A stretch of 64,000 bases of DNA from JACCSI01 sp963815285 (GTDB lineage Bacteria > Acidobacteriota > Vicinamibacteria > Vicinamibacterales > UBA2999). The DNA lies in assembly GCA_963815285.1 (NCBI GenBank), contig CAWFGB010000012.1:62001-126000 (forward strand). Direction: 5' to 3'. The notes under the pieces were generated by a model. That model worked only from the letters and a program-made list of their open reading frames with translations, did no database searches and was not told the origin of the DNA. Every line of letters starts with the position of its first letter. Within the stretch, counting starts at the first letter, position 1. Below, one piece after another: positions 50,507 to 58,595 of this stretch. Position numbers and translations under genes: made by a program.

Positions 50507-51225
50507 GCCGCCCTCCAGATAGCGGGCAGCACTTCAGCCGCCGTTCCCCGAAGCACAGCATCGGCTGCCCCCGTCAACGGCGTGTCCTCGACGTTGACCT
50601 CGACAATCCTGGCGCCGCCCTGCCGGGCGATCTGCGGCAGCGCCGCCACCGGATAAACGACCGACGACGTGCCCACCACCACGATCACTTCGGCCACCTG
50701 CACCGTGGCAATCGCCCGGTCGATGGCCGCGGGGTCGAGCGCCTCACCAAACCACACGACATCAGGACGCAGCCAGGCACCGCAGCCGCAGCGCAACGCC
50801 GTTCGTGGCGGGGCCGCAAAGCTGTCCTCATCGCTGAACCCGCATCCTGCCGCGCATCGCACCCGCCACAGGTTGCCGTGCAACTCGATGGCCCGGGTAC
50901 TCCCCGCTCGCGCGTGGAGGCCGTCAACGTTCTGGGTCAGCAGCGAAACCCCGGCGTGCTCCCGTTGCCACCGGGCAATCGCCACGTGCCCGGCGTTGGG
51001 TTGCACCGCCGCGATCAGTGCCCGGCGCCACAGATACCACTCCCACACCAGCTCAGGTTGACGGCCAAACGCTTCCGGCGTGGCCAACTGCTCCGGCCGA
51101 AACTGGCGCCACAGCCCACCGGTACCGCGAAACACCGGCACTCCGCTCTCGGCCGAAATGCCGGCGCCGGTCAACACGACCACACGCTCTGCAGCGTGCA
51201 TCCACGACGCAACGCGATCAATCAT
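50503..51225 (-). CDS. cobB: Sirtuin, NAD-dependent protein deacylase (class III features)
   Basis: The 240-residue sirtuin has VVVLTGAGISAESGVPVFRG, the TQNVDGLHARAG motif, catalytic His116 in ELHGN and four Cys of a zinc site (CAAGC and CGC). Tyr64 and Arg67 (WYLWR) match the YxxR pair that selects succinyl- and malonyl-lysine in class III members such as SIRT5. It is the first gene of the minus-strand run that continues through radC, larC and metG; its promoter lies in the short gap shared with the divergent lipoprotein gene. Confidence 0.92.
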   Translation of the reverse strand: MIDRVASWMHAAERVVVLTGAGISAESGVPVFRGTGGLWRQFRPEQLATPEAFGRQPELVWEWYLWRRALIAAVQPNAGHVAIARWQREHAGVSLLTQNVDGLHARAGSTRAIELHGNLWRVRCAAGCGFSDEDSFAAPPRTALRCGCGAWLRPDVVWFGEALDPAAIDRAIATVQVAEVIVVVGTSSVVYPVAALPQIARQGGARIVEVNVEDTPLTGAADAVLRGTAAEVLPAIWRAA

Positions 51226-51246
51226 GCTACCTCACTGACGGCGTTC

Positions 51247-51252
51247 TATACT
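51247..51252 (+). promoter_or_regulatory. TATACT -10 box before the DUF4398-type lipoprotein gene
   Basis: TATACT lies nine bases before the ATG, so the transcript would begin at or next to the start codon. No ribosome site precedes the ATG, which fits leaderless translation. The -35 region is not recognisable. Confidence 0.45.
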
Positions 51253-51261
51253 CACAGACAG

Positions 51262-51843
51262 ATGCTTCGTTGGTCTCGCCTGTCTTGTGTCCTGCCGCTC
51301 ATCGTTGTCCTCGCCGGCTGTGCCGCACCCCCAAGCAAGGAGATGAATCAGGCGCAAGGGGCCGTCGATGCGGCGCGCGCCGCCGGCGCTGAACAGTACG
51401 CCCCTGCGGAATTCGCGGCTGCGGCCGGCGCACTCAAACAGTCCGAGGAGGCGGTAGTCCTCAGGGACTACCGCCTGGCGCTCAGCCTCGCCATCGAAAG
51501 CCGATCGCGCGCGGAGGTTGCCGCCAAAACAGCCGTCGAGAATCGCGCCAAGGCCCGTGGCGACGCCGAACGCGTGTTGGCCGAAACCAATGCCCTGCTC
51601 ACCCAGACCCGTGCTCGTCTCGATGATCCCGCTTTGAGCAAACTGCCCCGCCGCACGCTGGCCAAAGCACGCGACGAAGTCAACGCCGAAGAGAAGACCC
51701 TGCAAGAAGCACGCGCGGCAGTGGTGGGCAACGACTATGGTCCCGCAATGGAGCTTGCCAGCGCCATCTCGGCTCGACTTCAGGCCACATTAGACGGCCT
51801 CGAGAAGGCCGCTGCGCCCCCGCCGCCGCGCAAACGCCGCTGA
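51262..51843 (+). CDS. DUF4398-type outer-membrane lipoprotein
   Basis: The 193-residue protein has a lipoprotein signal (LSCVLPLIVVLAGCAAPP, lipid on the Cys of AGC) followed by an Ala-rich helical region (DAARAAGAEQYAPAEFAAAAGALKQSEEA ... YRLALSLAIESRSRAEVAAKTA) typical of DUF4398, often found before OmpA-type domains. It ends with a basic tail (PPPPRKRR) and no OmpA domain. The role is probably structural at the outer membrane. A reading from 50419 runs antisense through sir2 and is not real. Confidence 0.8.
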   Translation: MLRWSRLSCVLPLIVVLAGCAAPPSKEMNQAQGAVDAARAAGAEQYAPAEFAAAAGALKQSEEAVVLRDYRLALSLAIESRSRAEVAAKTAVENRAKARGDAERVLAETNALLTQTRARLDDPALSKLPRRTLAKARDEVNAEEKTLQEARAAVVGNDYGPAMELASAISARLQATLDGLEKAAAPPPPRKRR

Positions 51844-51914
51844 CGCGCGGCGCCGGAAGCCGCAGGACCTGCGTACTTACCGGGTCGGTGAGCGCTCAGA
51901 AATTGATCGCGACC

Positions 51915-52724
51915 TCACCGGCCGCGAACCCAGCGGCCTTCGAAGACTATTTCCGCCCAGCCCGTCAGGTACACGCCGTCATCAAGCCATTCCACCCGCT
52001 GCGTGCCGCCGGGCGCGATCACGTCGATGTCACGGCCCGCCCCGCCATGCGTCGCCGCGGCAATCGCTGACGCGCAAGCGCCAGTGCCCGACGCGTGAGT
52101 CGGCCCGACCCCGCGTTCCCAGATCAGAATGCGGACCCGGTCGGGGGCCTCGATCTTTGCGAACTCGACGTTGGTGCCCGCGGCGAATCGCGAATGCGTC
52201 GCCAGGGCGGGACCCAACCGCCGAAAGCGAGCATCGTCAGGAAGCTCTCGGACGAGCGTGACGCACTGGGGATTGCCCATGCCGAGGGTCGTCACGCGTA
52301 GCGATTCGCCTTCGACGACCAGCGTTTCCTGTTGGATGTCAGTGGGCTGTCCCATGGCGGCGCGAAAGGTATAGCGATTGCCGGCCCGCGCCACCAGTGT
52401 CAACAATTTCCAGCCTGCGCTGGTTTCCACGTGCACTTGAGTCGCGCCGGTCCTTTTCGACGCGTTCACGTGGAGGGCAAGCGCGGCCAGGCACCGCAAC
52501 CCGTTCCCGGAGAGTTCGGACGGGCTCCCATCCGCGTTGTACAAGGTCATCCGCGCGGTGCCATCCGGTGCCAGTGTGTAGAGGATGAGCCCGTCGGCCC
52601 CGACGCCGGTATGTCGCGCACACGTCTGACGCGCCAGATCGTGCGGCTCGAACCCCTCGGCCTGTTCGTGCGGGATGAACAGAAAATCGTTGCCGTAGGC
52701 GTGAGCCTTTGCGAGTGACAGCAT
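51915..52724 (-). CDS. dapF: Diaminopimelate epimerase-like protein with both catalytic cysteines replaced
   Basis: The 269-residue protein has the DapF two-domain fold and motifs: KAHAYGNDFLFI, GVGADGLILY, YNADGSPSELSGNGLRC and ERGVGPTHASGTGACAS. In E. coli the acid/base residues are Cys73 and Cys217; here the equivalent positions are Ser72 and Ser212, and Glu208 is replaced by Pro. Such a protein cannot use the known two-Cys mechanism, so either a Ser-based variant exists or the substrate differs. Start at ATG 52724, four bases after the stop of the beta-barrel gene. No other lysine/DAP gene is present here. Confidence 0.8.
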   Translation of the reverse strand: MLSLAKAHAYGNDFLFIPHEQAEGFEPHDLARQTCARHTGVGADGLILYTLAPDGTARMTLYNADGSPSELSGNGLRCLAALALHVNASKRTGATQVHVETSAGWKLLTLVARAGNRYTFRAAMGQPTDIQQETLVVEGESLRVTTLGMGNPQCVTLVRELPDDARFRRLGPALATHSRFAAGTNVEFAKIEAPDRVRILIWERGVGPTHASGTGACASAIAAATHGGAGRDIDVIAPGGTQRVEWLDDGVYLTGWAEIVFEGRWVRGR

Positions 52725-52728
52725 CGGA

Positions 52729-53574
52729 TTAGGGCACCTGAAAGGCGTTGAGTACCCACGTGAACCCAGTGGTGAAACCGACACTGGGATCGCGTGAGGT
52801 CATCCCCAGGAGCACGGCGCCGTCTACGCGCACGGGACCGTGCGTGTAACGCGCCCCCAGCCGCATCACCCCGTGGTTTTCGGCGCCTGGATCGGCCGAG
52901 CCGTTGGCGAAGTTCAACCGGCCGTGGATTTCACCGACCAGTTCGAAAGCATTGGTCATCGCGCGCGCCACCGAGAACCCGAACGTGAACAGATCCGACT
53001 GCTCGGGAACCTCCGCCGATGGCTCCCCCACGATCGCCACACCGCCATTGCCGACGATTCGTACCGACTCGACGGTCTTGGCGAACAGCATCGACGCGAA
53101 AAAGTCTGTCATGTCGGTGCCGAGTCCCGACTCGTTGCTCGAGTTCGGCAGCTTGGTGGCCAGCCGCAGCCCAATCGAGGGCCGCCGGTTGCCTTCCGTC
53201 CACAGGCGCAGCTTGGTCGCGACGACGAAGTCCTCGACATCCGTGGTTTCGTCTCCGTCGAAGTTGAGCAGGTGAGATAGCGGCGCAGAACGGCGCTCGG
53301 TGATCCTCAGGCGCTGGTAAAACCCACCGTCGATCTGAAGTTCAGCAATCGAGCTGAGGCCAACACTGATGCCAAGGGTCGGCACTACGAGACGATCACC
53401 GCCCAACCCGCTGGTCGGGTAGAACACATCGTTTTCACCATCCACACCGGCTTCGATGAGGAGCCGCCCGCCGCCAACGGTTTCGGGATCTTCGGTAAGG
53501 AGGGGGCGTTGCTGAGCCGAAACGGACGCGACCACACCCAGGGATAGAAGGACCGTCAGAATTGCCTGCTTCAC
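52729..53574 (-). CDS. Predicted outer-membrane beta-barrel protein
   Basis: The 281-residue protein has a signal peptide (AILTVLLSLGVVASVSAQ) and then regular amphipathic strands (RLLIEAGVDGENDVFY, VVPTLGISVGLSSIAELQIDGGFYQRL, RPSIGLRLATKLP) of the kind seen in transporter- or MetA-type barrels. The C-terminal strand FTWVLNAFQVP lacks the usual final Phe. No substrate can be named. It overlaps the CPBP protease gene by four bases and precedes dapF by four bases, so it is translated within that operon. Confidence 0.7.
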   Translation of the reverse strand: MKQAILTVLLSLGVVASVSAQQRPLLTEDPETVGGGRLLIEAGVDGENDVFYPTSGLGGDRLVVPTLGISVGLSSIAELQIDGGFYQRLRITERRSAPLSHLLNFDGDETTDVEDFVVATKLRLWTEGNRRPSIGLRLATKLPNSSNESGLGTDMTDFFASMLFAKTVESVRIVGNGGVAIVGEPSAEVPEQSDLFTFGFSVARAMTNAFELVGEIHGRLNFANGSADPGAENHGVMRLGARYTHGPVRVDGAVLLGMTSRDPSVGFTTGFTWVLNAFQVP

Positions 53575-54119
53575 TCAGTGGGCGCTCCTCGCCGAATGTA
53601 CTGCAATGCCAGAATGTCATAGAGGCCGTGCGCCACCATGGGCGCTGTCAAGCCGCCGGTCACCACCGCAAGCGCACCCATGATGAAGCCCATCGTGGCG
53701 GCCCAGACGCCAAACGCCAGCATGCGCGCGCTGCCGACGTGGGCGAGACCGAAGATCACGCTCGCGGCCATCAGCCCCGCCAGCGGCTGCACGATGCCGC
53801 GAAACACCCACTCTTCGCCAACGCCCGCCGCCGCGCCGATCGCGATTGCCCCCCAAGGGCTCAAGCCGCGAAAGAGCGGCACTATCGTGTCACGATACAC
53901 AACGCGGACTCCATCAATCATCCAGTTCGATGGTGCCTTTGTGAGCAGTTGGTGATTGAGCAGGCCGAGCGCGACCGCGACCACGCACCCGATCAGCGCA
54001 TCGCGCCACGGGTGGCCCCAACTCGGGGGGAGGTCGAGCACGCCCGCCGCCCACCAGGCCAGTGCGATCAGGCCGCCTTGCGTGGCCAGCGCGACGACGA
54101 GGATGCGGCGAGGAGACAT
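53571..54119 (-). CDS. CPBP-family intramembrane protease
   Basis: The 182-residue protein has about five membrane helices and the CPBP/Rce1 active-site motifs: GEEWVFRG (Glu102, Glu103, Arg107), FGLAH (Phe123, His127) and a later HGLYD. These glutamate proteases cut membrane-bound substrates, including prenylated or bacteriocin-like peptides. The gene starts three bases before dtd ends on the coding strand and overlaps the beta-barrel gene by ATGA. The substrate is unknown; the barrel protein next door is one candidate partner, by position only. Confidence 0.88.
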   Translation of the reverse strand: MSPRRILVVALATQGGLIALAWWAAGVLDLPPSWGHPWRDALIGCVVAVALGLLNHQLLTKAPSNWMIDGVRVVYRDTIVPLFRGLSPWGAIAIGAAAGVGEEWVFRGIVQPLAGLMAASVIFGLAHVGSARMLAFGVWAATMGFIMGALAVVTGGLTAPMVAHGLYDILALQYIRRGAPTE

Positions 54120-54122
54120 GCG

Positions 54123-54587
54123 TCAGAATCGACGGCGGCTGTCAATCAGTATGGTGACCGGGCCGTCATTGACCAACTCCACCCGCATCATCGCCTGAAA
54201 CTCTCCGGTTGCCACATCGATCCCCGTTGACCGCAATTGTTGCACGACCGTTTCATAGAGATCGCGCGCGATGTCAGGCGCGGCCGCAGCATCAAACGAC
54301 GGACGGCGCCCACGACGCACGTCGCCCGCCAGGGTGAACTGCGACACGACGAGCACCGCGCCATGGACGTCCACCACCGACCGATTCATCCGGGTGCGGC
54401 CGTGCTCGTCGCCCTCATCCGCAAAGATTCTCAGGTCGCGAATCTTGGAGACGATGTACTCGACATCGGTGGTCGTGTCCTCCTTTTCGACGCCGACGAA
54501 GACCACAAGTCCCGGTCCGATGGCGCCGGTCACGCGCTCCCCGACGGTCACACTGGCGTGCGCGACACGTTGAACAACGGCTCTCAT
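54123..54587 (-). CDS. dtd: D-aminoacyl-tRNA deacylase
   Basis: The 154-residue enzyme is full length and has both DTD signatures: VVSQFTLAGD, and NDGPVTILIDS at the cross-subunit Gly-cis-Pro site, along with MRAVVQRVAHASVTV at the start. It removes D-amino acids (and glycine from tRNA-Ala) wrongly attached to tRNA. It lies 24 bases after the ttcA stop and three bases before the CPBP protease start, inside the ttcA-dapF operon, a tRNA-maintenance setting. Confidence 0.96.
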   Translation of the reverse strand: MRAVVQRVAHASVTVGERVTGAIGPGLVVFVGVEKEDTTTDVEYIVSKIRDLRIFADEGDEHGRTRMNRSVVDVHGAVLVVSQFTLAGDVRRGRRPSFDAAAAPDIARDLYETVVQQLRSTGIDVATGEFQAMMRVELVNDGPVTILIDSRRRF

Positions 54588-54611
54588 CGAGATGACACAG
54601 GCGTCGCCCGT

Positions 54612-55469
54612 CTACCGTGCGAGCCGGGCCGTCAGCAAAGGAATAATCGGGGTCTCGGGCGAGAGGTCGCCGAGCACGTCCAGTTCTCGACCGACGTCCA
54701 GGGCGACGTCACGAATGGGGTTGAGCCGCCGATCCAGCAAGTGCCTCGGCATGACGTTTCCGAGCGCCTTGAGCATCGACGCCTTCACGTTCGGGTGTTC
54801 GCGTTCCAGTTCCATCACCAGGCGCTTGACTCGCTGGCGCTGCAAGCTGAGATCGCCACATGCCGGGCAGCAGCAGCCGATGATTGGCAGTGCGGATTCC
54901 TTGGCATACGCCCGCGCCTCGGCCTCGGTGACGTAGACGAGCGGCCGGATGACGATGTGGGCCTGATTGTCCGAGACGAGTCGCGCCGGCATGGCTTTGA
55001 GGGCGCCGGCGAAGAAGAGATTGAGCAGCAGCGTTTCGACGAAATCGTCGAGATGGTGGCCCAGGGCAATCTTCGTCGCTCCCACCGTGTTCGCCCAGCG
55101 ATAGAGCACGCCGCGACGCAGGCGGGCGCACAGCGAACACGGAGTGGCATCGGCCTCGAGCTTGTCGTCGATGACCGCGCCAATCGAGGTGGACTGGTGA
55201 TGGAATTCCCAACCGCGCGCCGCGCACGCCTCGGAGATCTGCTGGTGTTGATAACCTTCGTAGCCGGAATCGACGTTCACTGCCACGAGTGAGAACTTGA
55301 TCGGCGCACGCTGTCGCAGCACGTCGAGAATTTGCATCAGCGCCCAGCTGTCCTTGCCGCCGGACAGACCGACCATGACGCGGTCGCCATCTTCGATGAG
55401 GTTGTGGTCGATGATCGCCTTGGTCGTTTTCTTGGCGAGGCGCGTTTCGAGCGGCGTTCGGTAACCCAT
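54612..55469 (-). CDS. ttcA: tRNA 2-thiocytidine biosynthesis protein TtcA
   Basis: The 285-residue protein has a PP-loop SGGKDS (36-41) for ATP, two CxxC pairs that hold an iron-sulfur cluster (Cys111-x2-Cys114 and CCCPACG near 199-204) and the GHHLDDFVETLLLN motif. It thiolates cytidine 32 of certain tRNAs. Relatives such as TtuA have other Cys pairs; the arrangement here fits TtcA. It is the first gene of the minus-strand run that ends with dapF, and starts 78 bases after the glycosyltransferase stop. Confidence 0.92.
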   Translation of the reverse strand: MGYRTPLETRLAKKTTKAIIDHNLIEDGDRVMVGLSGGKDSWALMQILDVLRQRAPIKFSLVAVNVDSGYEGYQHQQISEACAARGWEFHHQSTSIGAVIDDKLEADATPCSLCARLRRGVLYRWANTVGATKIALGHHLDDFVETLLLNLFFAGALKAMPARLVSDNQAHIVIRPLVYVTEAEARAYAKESALPIIGCCCPACGDLSLQRQRVKRLVMELEREHPNVKASMLKALGNVMPRHLLDRRLNPIRDVALDVGRELDVLGDLSPETPIIPLLTARLAR

Positions 55470-55525
55470 TGCCCTCTAGTGTAGCTGTGCCCCGGCTGAA
55501 GCCGAGGCCTTCGGGTCGCCAGCGG

Positions 55526-55541
55526 CCGGGCCTAAGCCCGG
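55526..55541 (-). terminator. Hairpin between the glycan cluster and ttcA
   Basis: CCGGGC and GCCCGG pair around a CTAA loop just after the glycosyltransferase stop. No U-run follows, so termination is only a possibility. A second small inverted repeat (CGGCTGAAGCCG) lies nearby at about 55495. Confidence 0.35.
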
Positions 55542-55546
55542 GCATC

Positions 55547-57259
55547 TCAAATCAGCAACTGGCTCACCGCGTCAGGCCACGTCATGCGCGCCACATCGGC
55601 CGCACCGGCTTCGCCCATCCGGATCGCGAGCCCGCGATCATTGGTGAGAGTCCTCAGTGCCCGAGCGAGCCCCTCGGGCGTCGGGTCGGTCACCAAACCG
55701 TTCACCCCATCGCGCACGAGCTCCGCCGGCCCGCCGCTGTCGCGGCACGTCAGCACGGGCTTGGCGCTGGCAAACGCCTCCACGGTGACGAAGCCGTAGT
55801 CCTCGTTGAACGGCGGAAAGACAACGGCACGGCACCGGGCGAGGTGTCGAATCAGCGTCTCATCGTCAATCCGTCCGAGGAACTCCACGCGATCGTAGAC
55901 ATCAAGCTGGCGGCTGAGCCTGACCAGGGCGTCGAGCTCCGCACCTTCGCCCGCGATGACACAGCGCACGTGGCCCGCGGCGGGCTCGGCCAGCGCGCGC
56001 AGGACCAGATCGAACCGCTTCAGCGCCGTCAGGCGCGACACCCCGAACACGTAGTCGCCGTATAAGTCCGTACGGTAGGCGCGCCGCGGCGGTGGGGGGT
56101 AGAGCACCTGTGAGTCGTATCCTCCCCAGCGGTGCAACCGCGCCTGGACCGTGGCCGAGATCACAAAGAGCCGCTTGGCCCGCCTGGTCAGCAGATGTCG
56201 ATCCACGCGATGGAAGATCGCGCGCCGAATCCCCTCCTTCACGCGATTCTTCGCCGACAACGGTGACGAGAACTGATCCCACAGGTCGTAGTACTCGCGC
56301 ATCCGATGATTCAGCCACACCACGTGATTGTCATGGCGCACAGCGTATGCCGGAAAACGCAGCGAGATGACCTGATCGACCTTCTTGCCCTCGTGGGCGA
56401 CGCCCACTTCGGTGCACCACGCGGCCAGGTATGCGCTGCCTTGCCGGCCGAAGCGGTTCTGCGGTGTCACCAGAAGCGTCGCCTCGTGGCCGCATTCCTC
56501 GAGGGCGCGCACCAGCTCGCGGGCCATGACCAGGTGTCCGCCTTCGGCAAACGGCGGGCTCGCCGTGGCCACGATGATCCGTCGGCCCGCCATCAGTCGG
56601 TACTGGGGCACGAGCCTGACCCGGATACCGAGGTAGCGCGAGTCGCCGCCGCCACTCCAGAACATCGGGATGAACCCCGACTCGCTCGTGATAGACAAGG
56701 TGTAGACGAAGTTCATCGGAAACTGCGGGTCCACATGATAGGGCACGCCGGCAGGCATCTCGATGGTAATGGTTCGACTGTCATTGGCCGGGACCTCGAC
56801 GACGTGTTTACCCGTGCCGGCATCGACGATCACGCGATTCGGTTCGGCGCCGGTTTCGAGCTGCACATCGAGTCGTCGAATGCGTTGTGAGCGGTGAACC
56901 TCGCGCCCATCGGTAGCAATCGCCGTGCCTATCGGCGCCCGAAGCATCAATTCCGCGCGCGAGCGCCCTCGTACCCAGAACGCGTCGCCTTCGGGCGGAA
57001 ACGCGTTATCGTCAAGGAAGTAGGCCGACACCGGCGGCACCCCGCCCAGTGGCTGCTTGACCTTCTGCCGCGTCACGTTCATCGGCAGATCGTTGAGCAG
57101 CGTCATCTCCGCCGGCAGCCAGCGATACGGTCCGCTTTTCACATGCTCCGCCGGTCGGAAAGACACGGTGAACGGATTGGTGACGAGCTGCGCCGTGAAG
57201 ATGGCACCGCCCAGAACGGCCACGATGGGGGCCGTCAGACCCGTCAACGGTGGCACCAC
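55547..57259 (-). CDS. C-terminal domain of the membrane glycan protein, joined to a GT4 glycosyltransferase
   Basis: This open frame begins inside the membrane protein's last helix (VPPLTGLTAPIVAVLGGAIFTAQ), continues through its soluble beta-rich tail to YLGIRVRLVPQ, and then a GT4 transferase starts at ATG 56593: MAGRRIIVATASPPFAEGGHLVMARELVRAL. The transferase has the GT-B pattern with VFGVSRLTALKRFDLVLRAL and the donor-site motif FPPFNEDYGFVTVEAFA. Removing one base from the G4 run at 56605-56608 would end the membrane protein as LVPSTD with a TGA overlapping that ATG, which suggests two genes with an artefactual join. The GT alone is 348 residues. Confidence 0.8.
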   Translation of the reverse strand: MVPPLTGLTAPIVAVLGGAIFTAQLVTNPFTVSFRPAEHVKSGPYRWLPAEMTLLNDLPMNVTRQKVKQPLGGVPPVSAYFLDDNAFPPEGDAFWVRGRSRAELMLRAPIGTAIATDGREVHRSQRIRRLDVQLETGAEPNRVIVDAGTGKHVVEVPANDSRTITIEMPAGVPYHVDPQFPMNFVYTLSITSESGFIPMFWSGGGDSRYLGIRVRLVPQYRLMAGRRIIVATASPPFAEGGHLVMARELVRALEECGHEATLLVTPQNRFGRQGSAYLAAWCTEVGVAHEGKKVDQVISLRFPAYAVRHDNHVVWLNHRMREYYDLWDQFSSPLSAKNRVKEGIRRAIFHRVDRHLLTRRAKRLFVISATVQARLHRWGGYDSQVLYPPPPRRAYRTDLYGDYVFGVSRLTALKRFDLVLRALAEPAAGHVRCVIAGEGAELDALVRLSRQLDVYDRVEFLGRIDDETLIRHLARCRAVVFPPFNEDYGFVTVEAFASAKPVLTCRDSGGPAELVRDGVNGLVTDPTPEGLARALRTLTNDRGLAIRMGEAGAADVARMTWPDAVSQLLI

Positions 57260-58595
57260 GTACAGGAAGACCGGGTATACGCCGAGGAAGTAGCGGTTGC
57301 CGACCGGGCCGCCGCCGCCGGAATACGAGTACCGGCATGTACAGAATCAAGGCCATCGCCGAGCCGAGGCCTGCGGCCAGCGTCAACCACTGCCATAGCG
57401 GCCGTTGCCTGGCGACTAACAAGAACAGCAGTATGGCCACGGCGCCCGGAAAGAAGTACGGCACGAAACCGGTGTGGCGACCGAAGAAGAAATACGCGAC
57501 GTTTCTCGGAAACACTTGCAGCAGCGCATCGCCAGTGGCCAACACTTCCACGGGCACGCGATTGGTCTCCCGGATCATGCCGGTCGTGTCGAAGGAATGC
57601 TGCGCGGTCTGAAACGGGAACCCGCCAATGCGCGGGCCCGGACCGTCCGGGTCCATGCTGTAGAACGTGCCGCGATCCTCTCCGCCCTGGTAGTTCCACT
57701 CCCCGGTAATCGCCACGTTCAAGGCAAACAGTCCGCCAACGACGGCGCCAAACACCGCACTCGTGGTGAAAGCCCGCCGCCACTGCCGGCGCCAGGCCAG
57801 CAACACCAATACCGGCCCGATCAACAGGATGTTGGTCGGCTTGGAAAACGTCGCGATGCCGAGCAGGACGGCGGCGACGATGTCCGAGCGCGGTGTTATC
57901 ACCCAGGCCTCTCGCCAACGTCCGATGCAGGCGGTCGTCGATTCCGCCAGCACCTCCTTGTAGGCCCAGAAGAAATACCCAACCAGCACCACCGCGAGGT
58001 TGAAGAAATCCGGCGTCAGCCACACCATGTAGACCGGCGCGACCGAAATCAGCAGGAAGGCGGCGGCGAACACGAGCGACGCGATCGGCGAGCTGCGCGC
58101 GACCAGAAAGCCGTAGGCGCAGGCAAATGAGAGCGTCATCAACACCGCGTGCAGGACCAGGAATCCGTTGGTGCCGAACAACCAGACAAACGGCGCGGCA
58201 AAGAGCGGGTAGATGAACCCCTTGGCGTAATACAGCCGCTCGGCCTCGGGATCGGGGGCGGAGGAAATCTCGAAGAACGGCGGCGTGGACGAAAACTGAA
58301 CCCCGCGCACGTCGCGCCCACGCTTGAGAAAGATGCCCTCGGGTCCACTGGGGAACTCGCGCCACACCCGCACCAGATCCTCGCGCCGAAACTCGAAATC
58401 GAAATCCTCCGCGAGGCTGTGTCCCAGGCTGTAGTACGTGGACGCGTCGCCGAAGAACCCTGGAATGGATTTCGAGAAATCGACGGTCAGGGCCCAGGCG
58501 ACCAGCACGATCCCGAGGACGGCCGTCGACACCTGGCCGAGCCGCCAGGCAAATTCCCCCGCCACACGCTGCGCCGTGTCGGGCGGGGTCGTCAT
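57012..58595 (-). CDS. Polytopic membrane protein of GT39/ArnT type (frameshifted)
   Basis: About eleven membrane helices precede residue 430, with a long first loop containing the DASTYYSLGHSLAEDFDFEF segment typical of dolichol-phosphate-mannose-type (GT-C) transferases, where the Asp is catalytic. Such enzymes add sugars from lipid carriers on the outer face of the membrane. After MPVLVF the frame is lost near 57330; with one base removed it continues as SYSGGGGPVGNRYFLGVYP and the next frame. The last 90 residues printed in this frame are Arg-rich artefact. The gene overlaps the preceding GT4 gene by ATGA. Confidence 0.75.
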   Translation of the reverse strand: MTTPPDTAQRVAGEFAWRLGQVSTAVLGIVLVAWALTVDFSKSIPGFFGDASTYYSLGHSLAEDFDFEFRREDLVRVWREFPSGPEGIFLKRGRDVRGVQFSSTPPFFEISSAPDPEAERLYYAKGFIYPLFAAPFVWLFGTNGFLVLHAVLMTLSFACAYGFLVARSSPIASLVFAAAFLLISVAPVYMVWLTPDFFNLAVVLVGYFFWAYKEVLAESTTACIGRWREAWVITPRSDIVAAVLLGIATFSKPTNILLIGPVLVLLAWRRQWRRAFTTSAVFGAVVGGLFALNVAITGEWNYQGGEDRGTFYSMDPDGPGPRIGGFPFQTAQHSFDTTGMIRETNRVPVEVLATGDALLQVFPRNVAYFFFGRHTGFVPYFFPGAVAILLFLLVARQRPLWQWLTLAAGLGSAMALILYMPVLVFRRRRPGRQPLLPRRIPGLPVRGATVDGSDGPHRGRSGRCHLHGAARHQSVHRVFPTGGACEKRTVSLAAGGDDAAQRSADERDAAEGQAATGRGAAGVGLLP

